Shown in pieces: positions 8,085 through 16,879 of a DNA stretch of 26,088 bases. The notes under the pieces were generated by a model, which worked only from the letters and a program-made list of their open reading frames with translations, was not told the origin of the DNA and did no database searches. The stretch covers positions 1-26,088 of the forward strand of contig JBEKXU010000041.1 of assembly GCA_049511715.1 (NCBI GenBank). The letters run 5' to 3'. The first letter of the stretch is position 1. Each line of letters opens with the position of its first letter. Both the position numbers and the translations under genes were made by a program. The stretch is from JBEKHT01 sp049511715 (GTDB lineage Bacteria > Chloroflexota > Anaerolineae > Anaerolineales > RBG-16-64-43).

Positions 8085-9353
8085 ATGACCGGCCAGTTGG
8101 ACGTGGAACTGCTGCGCCGGGCAGAGATATACGTCAAGTCTGGGGAATTTGAGATCGCCCGGAAATATCTGGAGCGGGTCCTAGATCTGGGCGGCGACCT
8201 CCGGACGCGTGTCCTCGCGAATTACTACATGAGCCTGGCAAGCAGCGATCCAGCGGAGAAGCGCAAGTACCTGGAGGAGACGTTGGCGTATGACCCGACG
8301 CACCCTGAAGCTCGGCGCGCCCTGGCGATCCTGGACGGGAAAATCAAGCCCGAGGAAATTGTCATTGCGGACGATCTCCCAGCTCCGTCCACCAGCCCTC
8401 AGACGGTGCAGGCGGACCGCTTTACCTGCCCCCAGTGCGGCGGGCGGATGGTGTACGCGCCCGATGGACATTCGCTCGTATGTGAATCCTGCGCCCACCG
8501 GGAGGTCCTGCCCGGCCAGGTGCCGCAGCAGGAACAGGACTTCTTTCTGGCGATGGCCACAGGGAGGGGCCAGCGAAAACCGGCCGCAACCCAGATCCTG
8601 CAATGCCAGGGTTGTGGTGCGCAGTTTCTCCTGCCCCCGGCCGCGCTCTCGGAATCCTGCCCGTACTGCGAATCAGCTCATGTCGTTCACGAGACAAAAG
8701 ACTTGATTGAGCCGGACAGCATTCTCCCCATGTCGTTCGGTCAGCACGAGGCTCTGGTTCGCCTGGCCCAATGGATGAAGAAGCATGGCATCGCCCTTCA
8801 GGCGGAAGTGCCGACCCCTCGCGGGCTTTACCTTCCGCTCTGGTCCTTCGATCTCATGGGAGAGGTTCCCTGGAGCGGAAAGATTTATCGCGACAGGAGT
8901 CTGGTGCCCGTCTCCGGCAACCAAAGTATTGTCCTTAACCGTATCGTCATCCCGGCCTCGTCCAAGCTGGCGGACCTGCTCCCGAAGATCGCCCAGGATT
9001 TTGATCTCTCCGCGGCCCAGGCTTACGACCCGCGCTATCTGGCCGGTTGGGCAGCTGAAGTCTATCAGCGGGAAATGGCCGAGGCCTCGCTGGATGCCAG
9101 GCAATCGGCCCTGGGCCGCATTCGGGAAACCATCCTCGCCTCCGCGGGCAACCTCGAAGACCTCTCGTTTTCCACCGCAAACATTTACGTGGACGCTTTC
9201 CAACTGACCCTTGTCCCCTTGTGGCTGACCGAATACCTTCATGAGGGGAAAACCTTTCGGGTCACGATCAGCGGGCAGAATGGCGCTGTCCACGGCCAGG
9301 CCCCGGCGCACGGCATCCTGGACTGGCTGGAGGGGGTCGCCGGCACGAGATAG
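8085..9353 (+). CDS. TPR-like protein with two zinc ribbons, function unknown
   Basis: This is a 422-residue protein. Residues 1-85 are helical and TPR-like (RRAEIYVKSGEFEIARKYLE, then AYDPTHPEARRALAIL). Two zinc ribbons follow: CPQC-14-CESC (Cys115, 118, 133, 136) and CQGC-14-CPYC (Cys174, 177, 192, 195). The remaining 220 residues are mixed alpha/beta without motifs I know and carry no membrane segment. The fold suggests an adaptor or a protein that recruits partners rather than an enzyme. The ATG at 8085 follows GAGAAGAAG; an in-frame TTG at 8070 is less likely. It lies downstream of mscL, whose product also ends in a zinc ribbon, but 319 bases separate them, so an operon is uncertain. Confidence 0.75.
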   Translation: MTGQLDVELLRRAEIYVKSGEFEIARKYLERVLDLGGDLRTRVLANYYMSLASSDPAEKRKYLEETLAYDPTHPEARRALAILDGKIKPEEIVIADDLPAPSTSPQTVQADRFTCPQCGGRMVYAPDGHSLVCESCAHREVLPGQVPQQEQDFFLAMATGRGQRKPAATQILQCQGCGAQFLLPPAALSESCPYCESAHVVHETKDLIEPDSILPMSFGQHEALVRLAQWMKKHGIALQAEVPTPRGLYLPLWSFDLMGEVPWSGKIYRDRSLVPVSGNQSIVLNRIVIPASSKLADLLPKIAQDFDLSAAQAYDPRYLAGWAAEVYQREMAEASLDARQSALGRIRETILASAGNLEDLSFSTANIYVDAFQLTLVPLWLTEYLHEGKTFRVTISGQNGAVHGQAPAHGILDWLEGVAGTR

Positions 9354-10268
9354 GGACAGGCCGACATCCGGAATGTCCGGTACGACGGATCCGTGACGCG
9401 GTCAGCGTCGGGTTCGGCAAGCCGATGCAATTGGGCTGTGCCGACGCGGCGCCTGACCCCTCTCCGTGAGGAATGAGGCCCCCTGATTCGCTGGCCTCTC
9501 GGGGCCCTGGCCCTCTCACGAGGCACACGGTGAAGGGCTCGGCTTCCCGTTGATCTGCCCTACGCTGAGGAGACAGCAGTCGTCGTCTCTTAAGTCCCCC
9601 CCCTCAGTAACTTCCCGCGTCAGCCGCGAGGAGGCCGCGCCAGATATGCTTAAGTACCCGAAAGACCCCCGAGCCGGATGAGGGTCCCTTTTCACCAGCG
9701 CGTCTGGCTCTGGGCATTTGGGTGGATAGGAATTGGACCCTCGCGCAGGGTGGATTTCCTGGATCCCTTCCGGGCCCAGGATCGGGGAGACTGGTGAACT
9801 TGGGGATCCCTGGATAGTGGCTCTGCCGGCCAAGCCGGACCGGCTTAGTCCCGCGCGCCAAGTGCCCCCCGGTACTCGAATGGCAGCGAACTGAATACGG
9901 TGGGCGCCGGCTACGGGCTGCTCCATGTCTCGCGAGATTCCCGGATGCATTGGGGAGGCCCCCCGTTCAACTTATCTGACCCATAGACGGCGGGACGTGG
10001 ACCCCCCGAGACGGCCAAGCAGGGCGGGCCCCCGATCCCCTGCCTTCTTTGAGGTACCCATCTTGACCGAATGATTGAGCCGGGGGTACAAGTATCCAGG
10101 CCAAGCCAGCTCCCTTGTTGGGAGCGGTGCATACGGCGGATGTGCAGGCCATCGCACAGAGCAAATCGCAGGCCCGTCCAACCTCAACACAGCGGAAGTG
10201 GCGGCGCTTGACGAAGAGACCCGCTGCGGATGAGATCTTCTGATCAGAACGGAAGCGAGGAGGAAGGG
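9354..10268. other. 915-base region without a defensible gene
   Basis: Open frames are short, on both strands, and rich in Pro, Arg, Gly and Ser, with no motifs. There are three simple stem-loops: 9363-9377 (GACAT/ATGTC, ten bases after the preceding stop), 9475-9498 (GAGGCC/GGCCTC) and 10109-10125 (GCTCCC-TTGTT-GGGAGC). None has a T-run. TTGACC at 10063 and TACAAG at 10087, 18 bases apart, could be a weak promoter for the iron-transporter gene. Confidence 0.4.
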
Positions 10269-11435
10269 ATGCTTCCCAAGGATCGGCAGCAATTCATCAA
10301 GGGTTTGCAGCACGCCTGGCTACAAGAGCAGGCCGGCATGCGCACGTACCGTGCCCTGGCCCAGCACGAGGCGAACGAGGCCCGCCGCGGCGTCCTGTTG
10401 AAGCTGGCGGAAACTGAGCGCCTCCATGGGGAACGGTGGGCGGCCCGCCTCCGCGACCTGGGCGCGCCGCTGCCGCCGGATCGCGAAAGTCTGCGCGATC
10501 GGATCTGGCGCTTTGTGATGGTGCAGAGCGGCACAGAGAACGCCTTGAAACGCATTGAAAGCAGCGAGGACGCAGATGCCTCGATGTACGGGTCCCTCGC
10601 GCAGCTGGCTCCAACCAAGGCCGACCGCGAGGCGATTCAATCGGTCCAGCATGATGAAGAAGGCCACCGCCGGGTGAGCCGCCAAGCCAGCCAGCCGAGT
10701 TCGGAACCGGTCGGCGCCCAAGCCAGGTTGGATATGATTCTCCACCGGGAGAGCTGGCATAGGCAAGGAGGCGGCTGGATCGGGCAGGCAATCTACGGTG
10801 CAAATGATGGCCTGGGGTCGGTCTTTGGGATCGTTTCCGGCGTCGCCGGCGCCACGGCGGGCGGCCCGGCCGTGCTGATCGCGGGCCTCGCGGGGATGCT
10901 GGCCTCGGCTCTTTCCATGGGATCTGGCGCGTATCTCGCAACCAAAGCCGAGCGCGAGGTGCAGGAAGCCGAGATCGGCCGCGAGCGTGAGGAGCTGGAG
11001 CTGCACCCGGAAGAGGAAGAGGAAGAGCTAGCACTTCTTTATCAGCTCAAAGGCGTGCCCGAAGCCGAGGCCCAAACCCTGGCCGCGCACCTGGTTGCCC
11101 AGCCAGAGTCGGCGCTCAAAACCCTGGCTAGCGAGGAACTGGGCATCTCGGAGCTGTCGTTCCCGAACCCATGGACTGCGGCTGCGTCGGCCTCAGTATC
11201 GACTGCCCTGGGTGCGATCATCCCGATCCTCCCTTTCTTCTTCACAAGAGGCTATTCGGCGATCCTGGCTTCTTTCGCGATCAGCACGCTGGCCCACTTC
11301 CTGATCGGCGCGTCCAAGACCGTCGTGACCGGGCTGAACCCGTGGCGCAGCGGCGCGGAGATGACCGTGGTCGGACTGGGCGAAGCGCTGATTACGTATG
11401 GCCTGGGCCGCCTGCTTGCCCCCCTGGTGGGCTGA
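10269..11435 (+). CDS. Rubrerythrin-VIT1 fusion iron transporter (MbfA-like)
   Basis: This is a 388-residue membrane protein. Residues about 1-130 form a rubrerythrin/ferritin-like helical bundle with Glu and ExxH ligands (EQAGMRTY, AETERLHGERW, and HDEEGHRR in the last helix). The rest is a CCC1/VIT1 domain: TM segments around YGANDGLGSVFGIVSG and GLAGMLASALSMGSGAYLATK, a long acidic cytoplasmic insert (EREELELHPEEEEEE) suited to metal binding, then two or three more helices to the C-terminus. Such Er-VIT1 proteins (MbfA of rhizobia) export ferrous iron and protect against iron and peroxide stress. GAGGAGGAAGGG just ahead of the ATG at 10269 fixes the start. A universal stress protein gene follows after 540 bases. 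Confidence 0.9.
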   Translation: MLPKDRQQFIKGLQHAWLQEQAGMRTYRALAQHEANEARRGVLLKLAETERLHGERWAARLRDLGAPLPPDRESLRDRIWRFVMVQSGTENALKRIESSEDADASMYGSLAQLAPTKADREAIQSVQHDEEGHRRVSRQASQPSSEPVGAQARLDMILHRESWHRQGGGWIGQAIYGANDGLGSVFGIVSGVAGATAGGPAVLIAGLAGMLASALSMGSGAYLATKAEREVQEAEIGREREELELHPEEEEEELALLYQLKGVPEAEAQTLAAHLVAQPESALKTLASEELGISELSFPNPWTAAASASVSTALGAIIPILPFFFTRGYSAILASFAISTLAHFLIGASKTVVTGLNPWRSGAEMTVVGLGEALITYGLGRLLAPLVG

Positions 11436-11975
11436 GCCGACGTCGTGGCGTTTGACTGCGCAGGGGCGAGGACTCAACGCATTGAAACCTTAGGGCAGCT
11501 TGGGCGGGCGCTTGGTTTCTGATCTCGCCAGGGGGTGCGACAGATGCCGGTAAGGGAGTCGGCCGGCAGGCGCTGGTTTTTGGGCCGAGGCTCCCGAAGC
11601 GCATTTCAAGAAGCCTGACTCGGAAGGGGCGAATCCTCTCGGGCGCAAAGAGGGCGCCTCCTGAATAGGGTCCCGCATTGTCCTCAGGCGCATGATCGTG
11701 GGGAGGCCACGGAGCCTAAGGCGGGTGGCCCTGGACAAGTTGGAGGCTCCCGATCACTCGCCTCGGCCTGCGCCTCGTGCCTCCTGCGGGTGAAAACCAG
11801 GATGTTGAGGTGTCTCGGGTTTCCCCCACCCGGTCGAGGGCAGTCCTTACGCTTTGGAGAGGGGCTAGGATCTGGATCGCCTTGGACAAGCGTGTGGCGC
11901 CCGCCTCGGAGGCGGAGGTGAGGCCGCGGGTTTGGTGGCCTTGGTCCTGGTGCCTCGTTCTGGAAGGAGGCTGAG
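11436..11975. other. 540-base region without a defensible gene
   Basis: No frame here has coding character. Close to its end is the ribosome binding site AAGGAGG used by the universal stress protein gene. I see no convincing promoter or terminator. Confidence 0.4.
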
Positions 11976-12425
11976 GTGTACGAGAACATCCTCGTTCCCC
12001 TGGACGGCTCGAAGCGGGCCGAGCAGATCCTGCCGCATGTTGAACGGCTGGCACGGCGCTTTCAGGCGAAGGTAGTCTTCCTGCAGGTTGTGGAACCCGT
12101 ATACGTCGACACGGAGCTGCCGGAAACCGCCATGGAGCTCAGTCAGGGGCTCGTCCAGCAAAGGGCTGACGAGGCCGCTACCTATCTGGCTGGCTGCCAG
12201 GGAGAATTTCGGGAGAAGGGCATCGAGGCCGTGATCCGGGTCGAACGCGGTCCGGTTGTCGGGACCATTCTGCGGGTGGCCGAGCGCGAAGGCTCTGACA
12301 TGATTGCGATGGCCAGCCACGGCCGGGGCGGCCTGGCGCGGGTGTTCTACGGTGGGGTGACCGCTGGAATCCTCCAGCGGATAGACCGGCCTTTGCTGAT
12401 CATTCGATCCGGCATAGGCGAATAA
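11976..12425 (+). CDS. Universal stress protein (UspA family)
   Basis: This is a 149-residue single-domain protein. It starts YENILVPLDGSKRAEQILPH, the usual first strand and loop with Asp, and ends with ASHGRGGLARVFYGGVTAGIL and the strand PLLII. The nucleotide loop G-2x-G-9x-G(S/T) is present, but the usual GS after the nine residues reads GG, which may weaken ATP phosphate contacts. The start is a GTG at 11976 preceded by GGAAGGAGG. It would act in the cytoplasm as a stress-responsive nucleotide-binding protein, and its target is unknown. It is flanked by long gaps, so it is probably transcribed alone. Confidence 0.92.
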   Translation: MYENILVPLDGSKRAEQILPHVERLARRFQAKVVFLQVVEPVYVDTELPETAMELSQGLVQQRADEAATYLAGCQGEFREKGIEAVIRVERGPVVGTILRVAEREGSDMIAMASHGRGGLARVFYGGVTAGILQRIDRPLLIIRSGIGE

Positions 12426-12876
12426 CCGAGAAGACTGACCATTTTCTCCCTTGTCGTCCGCCGAAAGCGGCCGTGGCGGTTATCCCCCCGGCTCTTGGTT
12501 CGTACTTGATAGCGCGATCAAGCCTAGGGTGATGGGAAAGAGTGCCTGGCAGCGACGTCGTCGAGCCACGTTGTTCCCGGCCGAGCAACCGGAACGTCAC
12601 AGGAGCATCCGGCCGGGATGACCGATTCCGTCCGCTCTCGAGACGCATTGAATGCGCCCTGTTCGGCCTGGCGATCACCAGGCAGCTCCCGGAACGGCGA
12701 GAGATCTGCCGCCGTCGAGAGGCCTGTGCCGCGGGCCGAGGTGCCAAAAGGCGCGATGACCCAACCCGGCAACGCATCAAGAACCAGATGGAAGACCTGC
12801 AGCTGCGGGCGGCCGGGGAGAGGGACCGAAAGCGCAAGGATTGCCGGAGCCGTTCGCCTCAAGTGAGGGAAATCGA
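12426..12876. other. 451-base region without a defensible gene
   Basis: Overlapping Arg-rich frames on both strands look non-coding. A small GCCG-AAAG-CGGC stem-loop lies near 12462. GAGGGA just before 12877 serves as the ribosome binding site of the next gene. Confidence 0.35.
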
Positions 12877-14118
12877 GTGGCGCCCAACCTACCTGCTTAC
12901 GTCGGCGCGGATGCTATTGGTGAGCTGATCCGCTACCTCCGCGCCCAGCATCTGGACCACTTCACGCTCGTGGCTGATGGCAATACGTATCGCGTCCTTG
13001 GCGAGGCTATCCAGAGGTCCCTCGATGGTGAAGGCTTCGACGCCAGGGCTGTCGTGCTACCCGGGAAAGAGATCATTCCTGATGAGCATTCGGTGATGCA
13101 GATCCTGGTGCAGGCTGGACGCGAATCTCGGACCTATTTGGCGGTCGGCTCCGGCACCGTTAACGACCTCACCCGGTTCGTCAGCCACAGGGCCAGATCG
13201 GACTTCATATCGATCCCGACGGCTCCTTCGGTCGACGCGTACACCTCGCCGACCTCATCGCTGATCCTCGCGGGCCTGAAGCAGACGGTCCTGGCCCAGC
13301 CGCCGATTGCGATCTTCGCTGACCTGCCCACGCTGTGCGCGGCACCGCGTTCGATGATTGCCTCAGGCTTCGGCGACATGTTAGGCAAGTTCACTTCCCT
13401 AGCCGACTGGCGGCTCGGCCATCTCCTCTGGGACGAGCCGTACAGCGAAGCTGTGGCCCAGCGACTGAGAGCCGCTCTGGAGGGCTGCATCCATCACGTC
13501 GAGGCCATCGGAAGAGGCGACTCGGAGGGCATACGGGCCTTGATGGATGGGCTGCTGGAGTCTGGCCGCGGCATGTTGGAATTCGGAAACGGCCGCCCGG
13601 CGGCGGGTTCCGAGCACTATGTGTCGCACTACCTGGACATGAAGCTGATTTGGGAGAATCGCCCGGCCGTCTTGCACGGCGCAAAAGTCGGCTTGGCGAC
13701 GCTCGGGGTTGCGAAGCGCTACGAGCAAATTGCACAACTCACCCGCCAGCAGGCGGCCGATCGCCTGCGAGCCTCGGTACCCCCAGACCGGACTCAAGAA
13801 GTTGAGCGGATTCGGACGGCCTATCCTCCCATTGCAGACCAGATCGTTGCTGAGCAAGCCCCTTTCCTCAATTTGGCAGGACATGCCTACAACCAGCTCA
13901 AGGAGAAGATCACCGAGCAGTGGGACAAGATTCAGGATATTGCCGCCGCCGTGCCCCCATCCGATGATCTGGCCAGCCTGTTTCGCACGGTCGGCGGAGC
14001 GACCGAGCCAGCGGGGTTGGGCCTGGGCGAGGCAGAGCTGGCGCTCGCCCTGGAAGTCTCGCATTACCTCCGCAATCACTTCACGGTCCTGAAGCTGAAT
14101 CGGATCCTTGGACTCTGA
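12877..14118 (+). CDS. sn-glycerol-1-phosphate dehydrogenase
   Basis: This 413-residue enzyme belongs to the iron-containing alcohol dehydrogenase fold. It reduces dihydroxyacetone phosphate to sn-glycerol-1-phosphate with NAD(P)H. Visible motifs are the nucleotide loop GSGTVNDLTRF (91-101), PTAPSVDAYTSP (114-125), and the metal ligands Asp167 (SGFGDMLGK), a histidine in SEHYVSHY (about 247) and His267 (VLHGAKVG). The length agrees with archaeal EgsA and bacterial AraM. The GTG at 12877 with GAGGGA eight bases upstream is the likely start; the frame is open to a TTG at 12841 but lacks a good site there. No geranylgeranylglyceryl phosphate synthase is encoded nearby, so the fate of the product cannot be read from this window. 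Confidence 0.9.
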   Translation: MAPNLPAYVGADAIGELIRYLRAQHLDHFTLVADGNTYRVLGEAIQRSLDGEGFDARAVVLPGKEIIPDEHSVMQILVQAGRESRTYLAVGSGTVNDLTRFVSHRARSDFISIPTAPSVDAYTSPTSSLILAGLKQTVLAQPPIAIFADLPTLCAAPRSMIASGFGDMLGKFTSLADWRLGHLLWDEPYSEAVAQRLRAALEGCIHHVEAIGRGDSEGIRALMDGLLESGRGMLEFGNGRPAAGSEHYVSHYLDMKLIWENRPAVLHGAKVGLATLGVAKRYEQIAQLTRQQAADRLRASVPPDRTQEVERIRTAYPPIADQIVAEQAPFLNLAGHAYNQLKEKITEQWDKIQDIAAAVPPSDDLASLFRTVGGATEPAGLGLGEAELALALEVSHYLRNHFTVLKLNRILGL

Positions 14119-14560
14119 GGGGAGCGCGTTCGCTTGAGCTGGGCAGTGCGGTGGATACGGTGTCCGGCAAGCGGGTCGAATATCGGCAGTTCCGGGCAGA
14201 GGCCAGCCCTGAATCTCCAGCGGCCCACCTCTTCGGGGGCCAGGGAGAGGAAGGCTCCGGCCCGGACCCAAAGTCTTACCGGACCTCGGGGGATGAGACC
14301 TGGAACGCTATCATTATGGAAGGTTGTTTACACCAGGTTGTCCCAGGTTTAAGGTGGATTGCCCGCTTGTGCGGCAGGACCATTCGACCTGACCGGCCGC
14401 CTACGCCTGAGCTGCCGCGGCCGGGGCGACTTGACGGGGGTGTCTTTTGGAGGAGGCCGAACATTGGGAGTCGGGGCGTCCTGATGTGGGGATTCGATCT
14501 CTTCCGAGCGCCGCGGCTGACGAGGATCTCGTGGGGCAGACCGCGCCGACGGCCCTCGGA
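14119..14560. other. Convergent intergenic region, no gene seen
   Basis: 442 bases lie between the dehydrogenase stop and the stop of the acyl-AMP ligase on the opposite strand. Frames here lack coding character. No hairpin with a T-run is visible on either strand. Confidence 0.4.
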
Positions 14561-16267
14561 CTAGGTGGCACCAAGGGTGCGGTCTCGCTCCGCCAGCAGC
14601 TTCTCTCGATTCGCAGCGCGCGCGATTTTCCCGCTGCTGGTCTTAAGGAGCCAGCGCTCATCGACGAGCTTCAGCGGACCCAGGGTCACTTCCGAGCCGG
14701 TGGCAACGGCCTGGCGGATCGCGAGCGAAAGGCGCGCCTCCTCCCGGCTCACCTGGGAATCCACCTCGACCACCGCAGCCACCTCTTCCGTGCCCATAAC
14801 GGGGTTGAACAACCCAAACACGACCGCCCGACCTGGATGGACGCCAGGCACTCGGTTGATCAGGTACTCGATATCCTGAGGGTAGATGTTCTTTCCCCCC
14901 ACGATCATCAGGTCCTTCTTGCGCCCGGTAATGAATACCTCGCCATTGGCCAGGTAACCCAGATCCCCGGTCCGGTACCACCCGTCCCCCAGGGCCTCGG
15001 CGGTCGCATCCGGCCGGTTGAAGTATCCCTGCAGCATGCAGTCGCTGTGCAGCACCAGTTCGCCCACCTCGCGATCGGCCCGCGGCCTTCCTTGAGCATC
15101 CACAACGCCCAGTTGGCAGTTCCCCAGCGGGGGTCCAGCCGAAACGACTTCGACCGTGCGAGCGGTCGCCGCATCGGCCGGCTTGGCACGGCCCTCGCCG
15201 GCGAGAACGTGCCCATCGACCCGGTCAACCCACACGGGCTGCTCAATTCCCCCCTGGGTCGCAGCGAACACGTTCTCCGCCATCGCATAGCACGTTGCCA
15301 GCGCTTCATCGTGCAGTCCGTTCGCGCGGAATCGCTTCGCGAACAGGCGATGGCTGTCCGCGACCATCGGCTCGCTGCAATTGATCACGGCTCGCCAGGA
15401 GGACAGATCCACACCCGCCAACTCGCTCTCGGGGACGTGGCTGGCACAGAAGTTGTAGGCGAAATTGGGAAGCCAGGAAAGCGTCCCATGATGGTCACTC
15501 ACGGCCTGCAACAGAGACCAGGGGGCGCGCACCCAATCGAAGGGCGAGAGCAAGACAAGTTTCCCGCCTGCCAGGAGCGGCAGCAGGAATCCGGCAATCA
15601 GGCCCATGTCATGATACAGGGGGAGCCAGCTCACAACCACATCGCTCGCCGAGTAGTGCAGAGCCGGGAGATACGCGGAGAGCTGACGAAATACGGCCGC
15701 ATGAGAAAGGGCCACGCCCTTTTGCAAGCCGGTCGTGCCCGAGGAGTGCTGCAGCAGGGCAAGGGATTGCGTCCCGACCCGGAGCCCTTGCCACGAGGCC
15801 GGGTTGGGAAGAGGGCTGCCTCCCGCTCGCGGCCCAGGATCCAAGACCGCCTTGACTTTTCCCGTGTCCAAGAAGCGCGCTCGGAGCTTCGCAGCAAAAA
15901 CCGGTTCCGCAACCAGCGCGACGGGCCGGGTAAGGCGGATCAGATTGTCCAGGCTCTCCTGATAGCGCTCCGGGTCGAGCTTTTCGGTCAGGAAGGGAAG
16001 AATGGTGGGGACTGCCCCAACCAGCGTCGCCCCTAGAAAAGCGTAGAGCAGATCCGCCCCGGGCGCAAGTAGATCGATGACGACATCGCCGGGCCGCGCT
16101 CCCACGCCCTGGTATTCCCGGGCGTACCCGGCCGCTCCCTCGAAGAGGTCCCGCACCGTGAGGGCGCGCTCCCCGATCCCCAACCGCAGCACCACCGCAA
16201 CCTGCTCAGGGGTCTCCCGATAGCGGTGAAGAAGTACCTCAGGAATCGTTTCCTGGAGGGGGATCAT
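14561..16267 (-). CDS. Fatty acyl-AMP ligase (FAAL-type adenylating enzyme)
   Basis: This 568-residue ANL enzyme shows the A3 loop HSSGTTGLQKGV (174-185), WLPLYHDMGLIAGFLLPLL (214-232), the FAAL-like segment WLPNFAYNFC (265-274), NCSEPM (296-301), YAMAEN (327-332), YRTGDLGYL (431-439), KDLMIVGGKNIYPQDIE (451-467) and the catalytic lysine in SSGKIAR (Lys547). The NFAY and YPQDIE motifs favour fatty acyl-AMP ligases over acyl-CoA ligases. It would convert an acyl acid and ATP to acyl-AMP and pass the acyl group to the carrier protein encoded just upstream, whose TGA overlaps its ATG (16264-16267). In the Dlt analogy it takes the place of DltA. The acyl substrate cannot be read from sequence. 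Confidence 0.88.
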   Translation of the reverse strand: MIPLQETIPEVLLHRYRETPEQVAVVLRLGIGERALTVRDLFEGAAGYAREYQGVGARPGDVVIDLLAPGADLLYAFLGATLVGAVPTILPFLTEKLDPERYQESLDNLIRLTRPVALVAEPVFAAKLRARFLDTGKVKAVLDPGPRAGGSPLPNPASWQGLRVGTQSLALLQHSSGTTGLQKGVALSHAAVFRQLSAYLPALHYSASDVVVSWLPLYHDMGLIAGFLLPLLAGGKLVLLSPFDWVRAPWSLLQAVSDHHGTLSWLPNFAYNFCASHVPESELAGVDLSSWRAVINCSEPMVADSHRLFAKRFRANGLHDEALATCYAMAENVFAATQGGIEQPVWVDRVDGHVLAGEGRAKPADAATARTVEVVSAGPPLGNCQLGVVDAQGRPRADREVGELVLHSDCMLQGYFNRPDATAEALGDGWYRTGDLGYLANGEVFITGRKKDLMIVGGKNIYPQDIEYLINRVPGVHPGRAVVFGLFNPVMGTEEVAAVVEVDSQVSREEARLSLAIRQAVATGSEVTLGPLKLVDERWLLKTSSGKIARAANREKLLAERDRTLGAT

Positions 16268-16512
16268 TGCCTGCGTCGTGTCCGAATCAACTGGAGAAGC
16301 TGGTCCAGGCTGTCGAAGGTGCCGGGGTTGAGCTCGCTGTCATCGATGTGCACTCCGAACTCGGACTCCACGAAAAGCGCAAGGTCCACCAGATGAAAAG
16401 AATCCACCAAACCGCTGGAGAGCAGAGGCTGGTCTGCGGGAATCTGATCGGGGGGAAGATGAAGGCAGTTTTCCGCCAGGTAGGTGCGCAGTCGTTCCTC
16501 AAGGATGTCCAT
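16264..16512 (-). CDS. Acyl carrier protein
   Basis: This is an 82-residue four-helix carrier. The phosphopantetheine attachment serine is Ser38 in GLVDSFHL; canonical carriers read DSL, and here Phe follows the serine. It would carry an acyl chain as a thioester between the acyl-AMP ligase and a membrane acyltransferase. Its stop overlaps the ligase start by four bases (ATGA), which implies translational coupling. GGGAGAGGGAC immediately before the ATG at 16512 is a good ribosome binding site. In length and place it corresponds to DltC, though the sequence is only generally similar. Confidence 0.9.
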   Translation of the reverse strand: MDILEERLRTYLAENCLHLPPDQIPADQPLLSSGLVDSFHLVDLALFVESEFGVHIDDSELNPGTFDSLDQLLQLIRTRRRQ

Positions 16513-16879
16513 GTCCCTCTCCCAGGCAACGGGCTAGAGTCTATCATGGCCTTGGGGCGCGCAAAGCCCTCAAGGCCGGAGGGGTCCGCCGATCAAGGAA
16601 CAGACGCTTGGCCGGGACGAAAGTCCCGGGAGGCCCGGCTCAGCTGAAGGGGCGGAAGGGCCGCTGAGCTGCTACCCAAGCAAGGCTTGCAGAGGCGAAA
16701 CGTCGTGGGCCGCCCAGGGGACCGACAGACCTGTCTGCCCTCCCGCGGAGTACCCTCGCCCGAAACCCCGAGGAGGCCTCGCCCTCACTGGGGGCGCCTC
16801 GTGCCGCGGGGTCCGCTCAAGCGAGGCCATTCCGAACGATTGACTGGCCTGACCAGCCTACCTCGGGAAAAGACCGCCT
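16513..16879 (-). other. Gap inside the acylation cluster, with hairpin
   Basis: 367 bases between the SGNH gene and the carrier gene. No gene is visible. A perfect 7-base stem with a four-base loop (CCGGGAC-GAAA-GTCCCGG on the plus strand) lies at 16612-16629. TTTGCG and TAGACT, 16 bases apart and close to the carrier start on the minus strand, might be a weak promoter, so the cluster may be two transcripts. Confidence 0.4.
16612..16629. repeat. Inverted repeat with 7-base stem
   Basis: CCGGGAC and GTCCCGG flank GAAA, which would be a stable GNRA-type loop in plus-strand RNA and TTTC in the mRNA of the cluster. No T-run follows on either strand. Confidence 0.5.

Noticed and set aside
9516..9950. 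Open frame of 144 codons on the minus strand in a gene-free region
   Set aside because: Pro/Ser/Arg-rich, no ribosome binding site, no motif; overlapped by equally long frames in other phases.
13399..14271. Open frame of 290 codons on the minus strand
   Set aside because: Antisense to glycerol-1-phosphate dehydrogenase; no motifs.
14447..16036. Open frame of 529 codons on the plus strand
   Set aside because: It lies antisense to the acyl-AMP ligase, has Arg/His/Gln-rich composition typical of the reverse of a high-GC gene, and shows no motif or ribosome binding site.
16612..16629. Rho-independent terminator in the acylation cluster gap
   Set aside because: The stem is good, but neither strand has a T-run after it.
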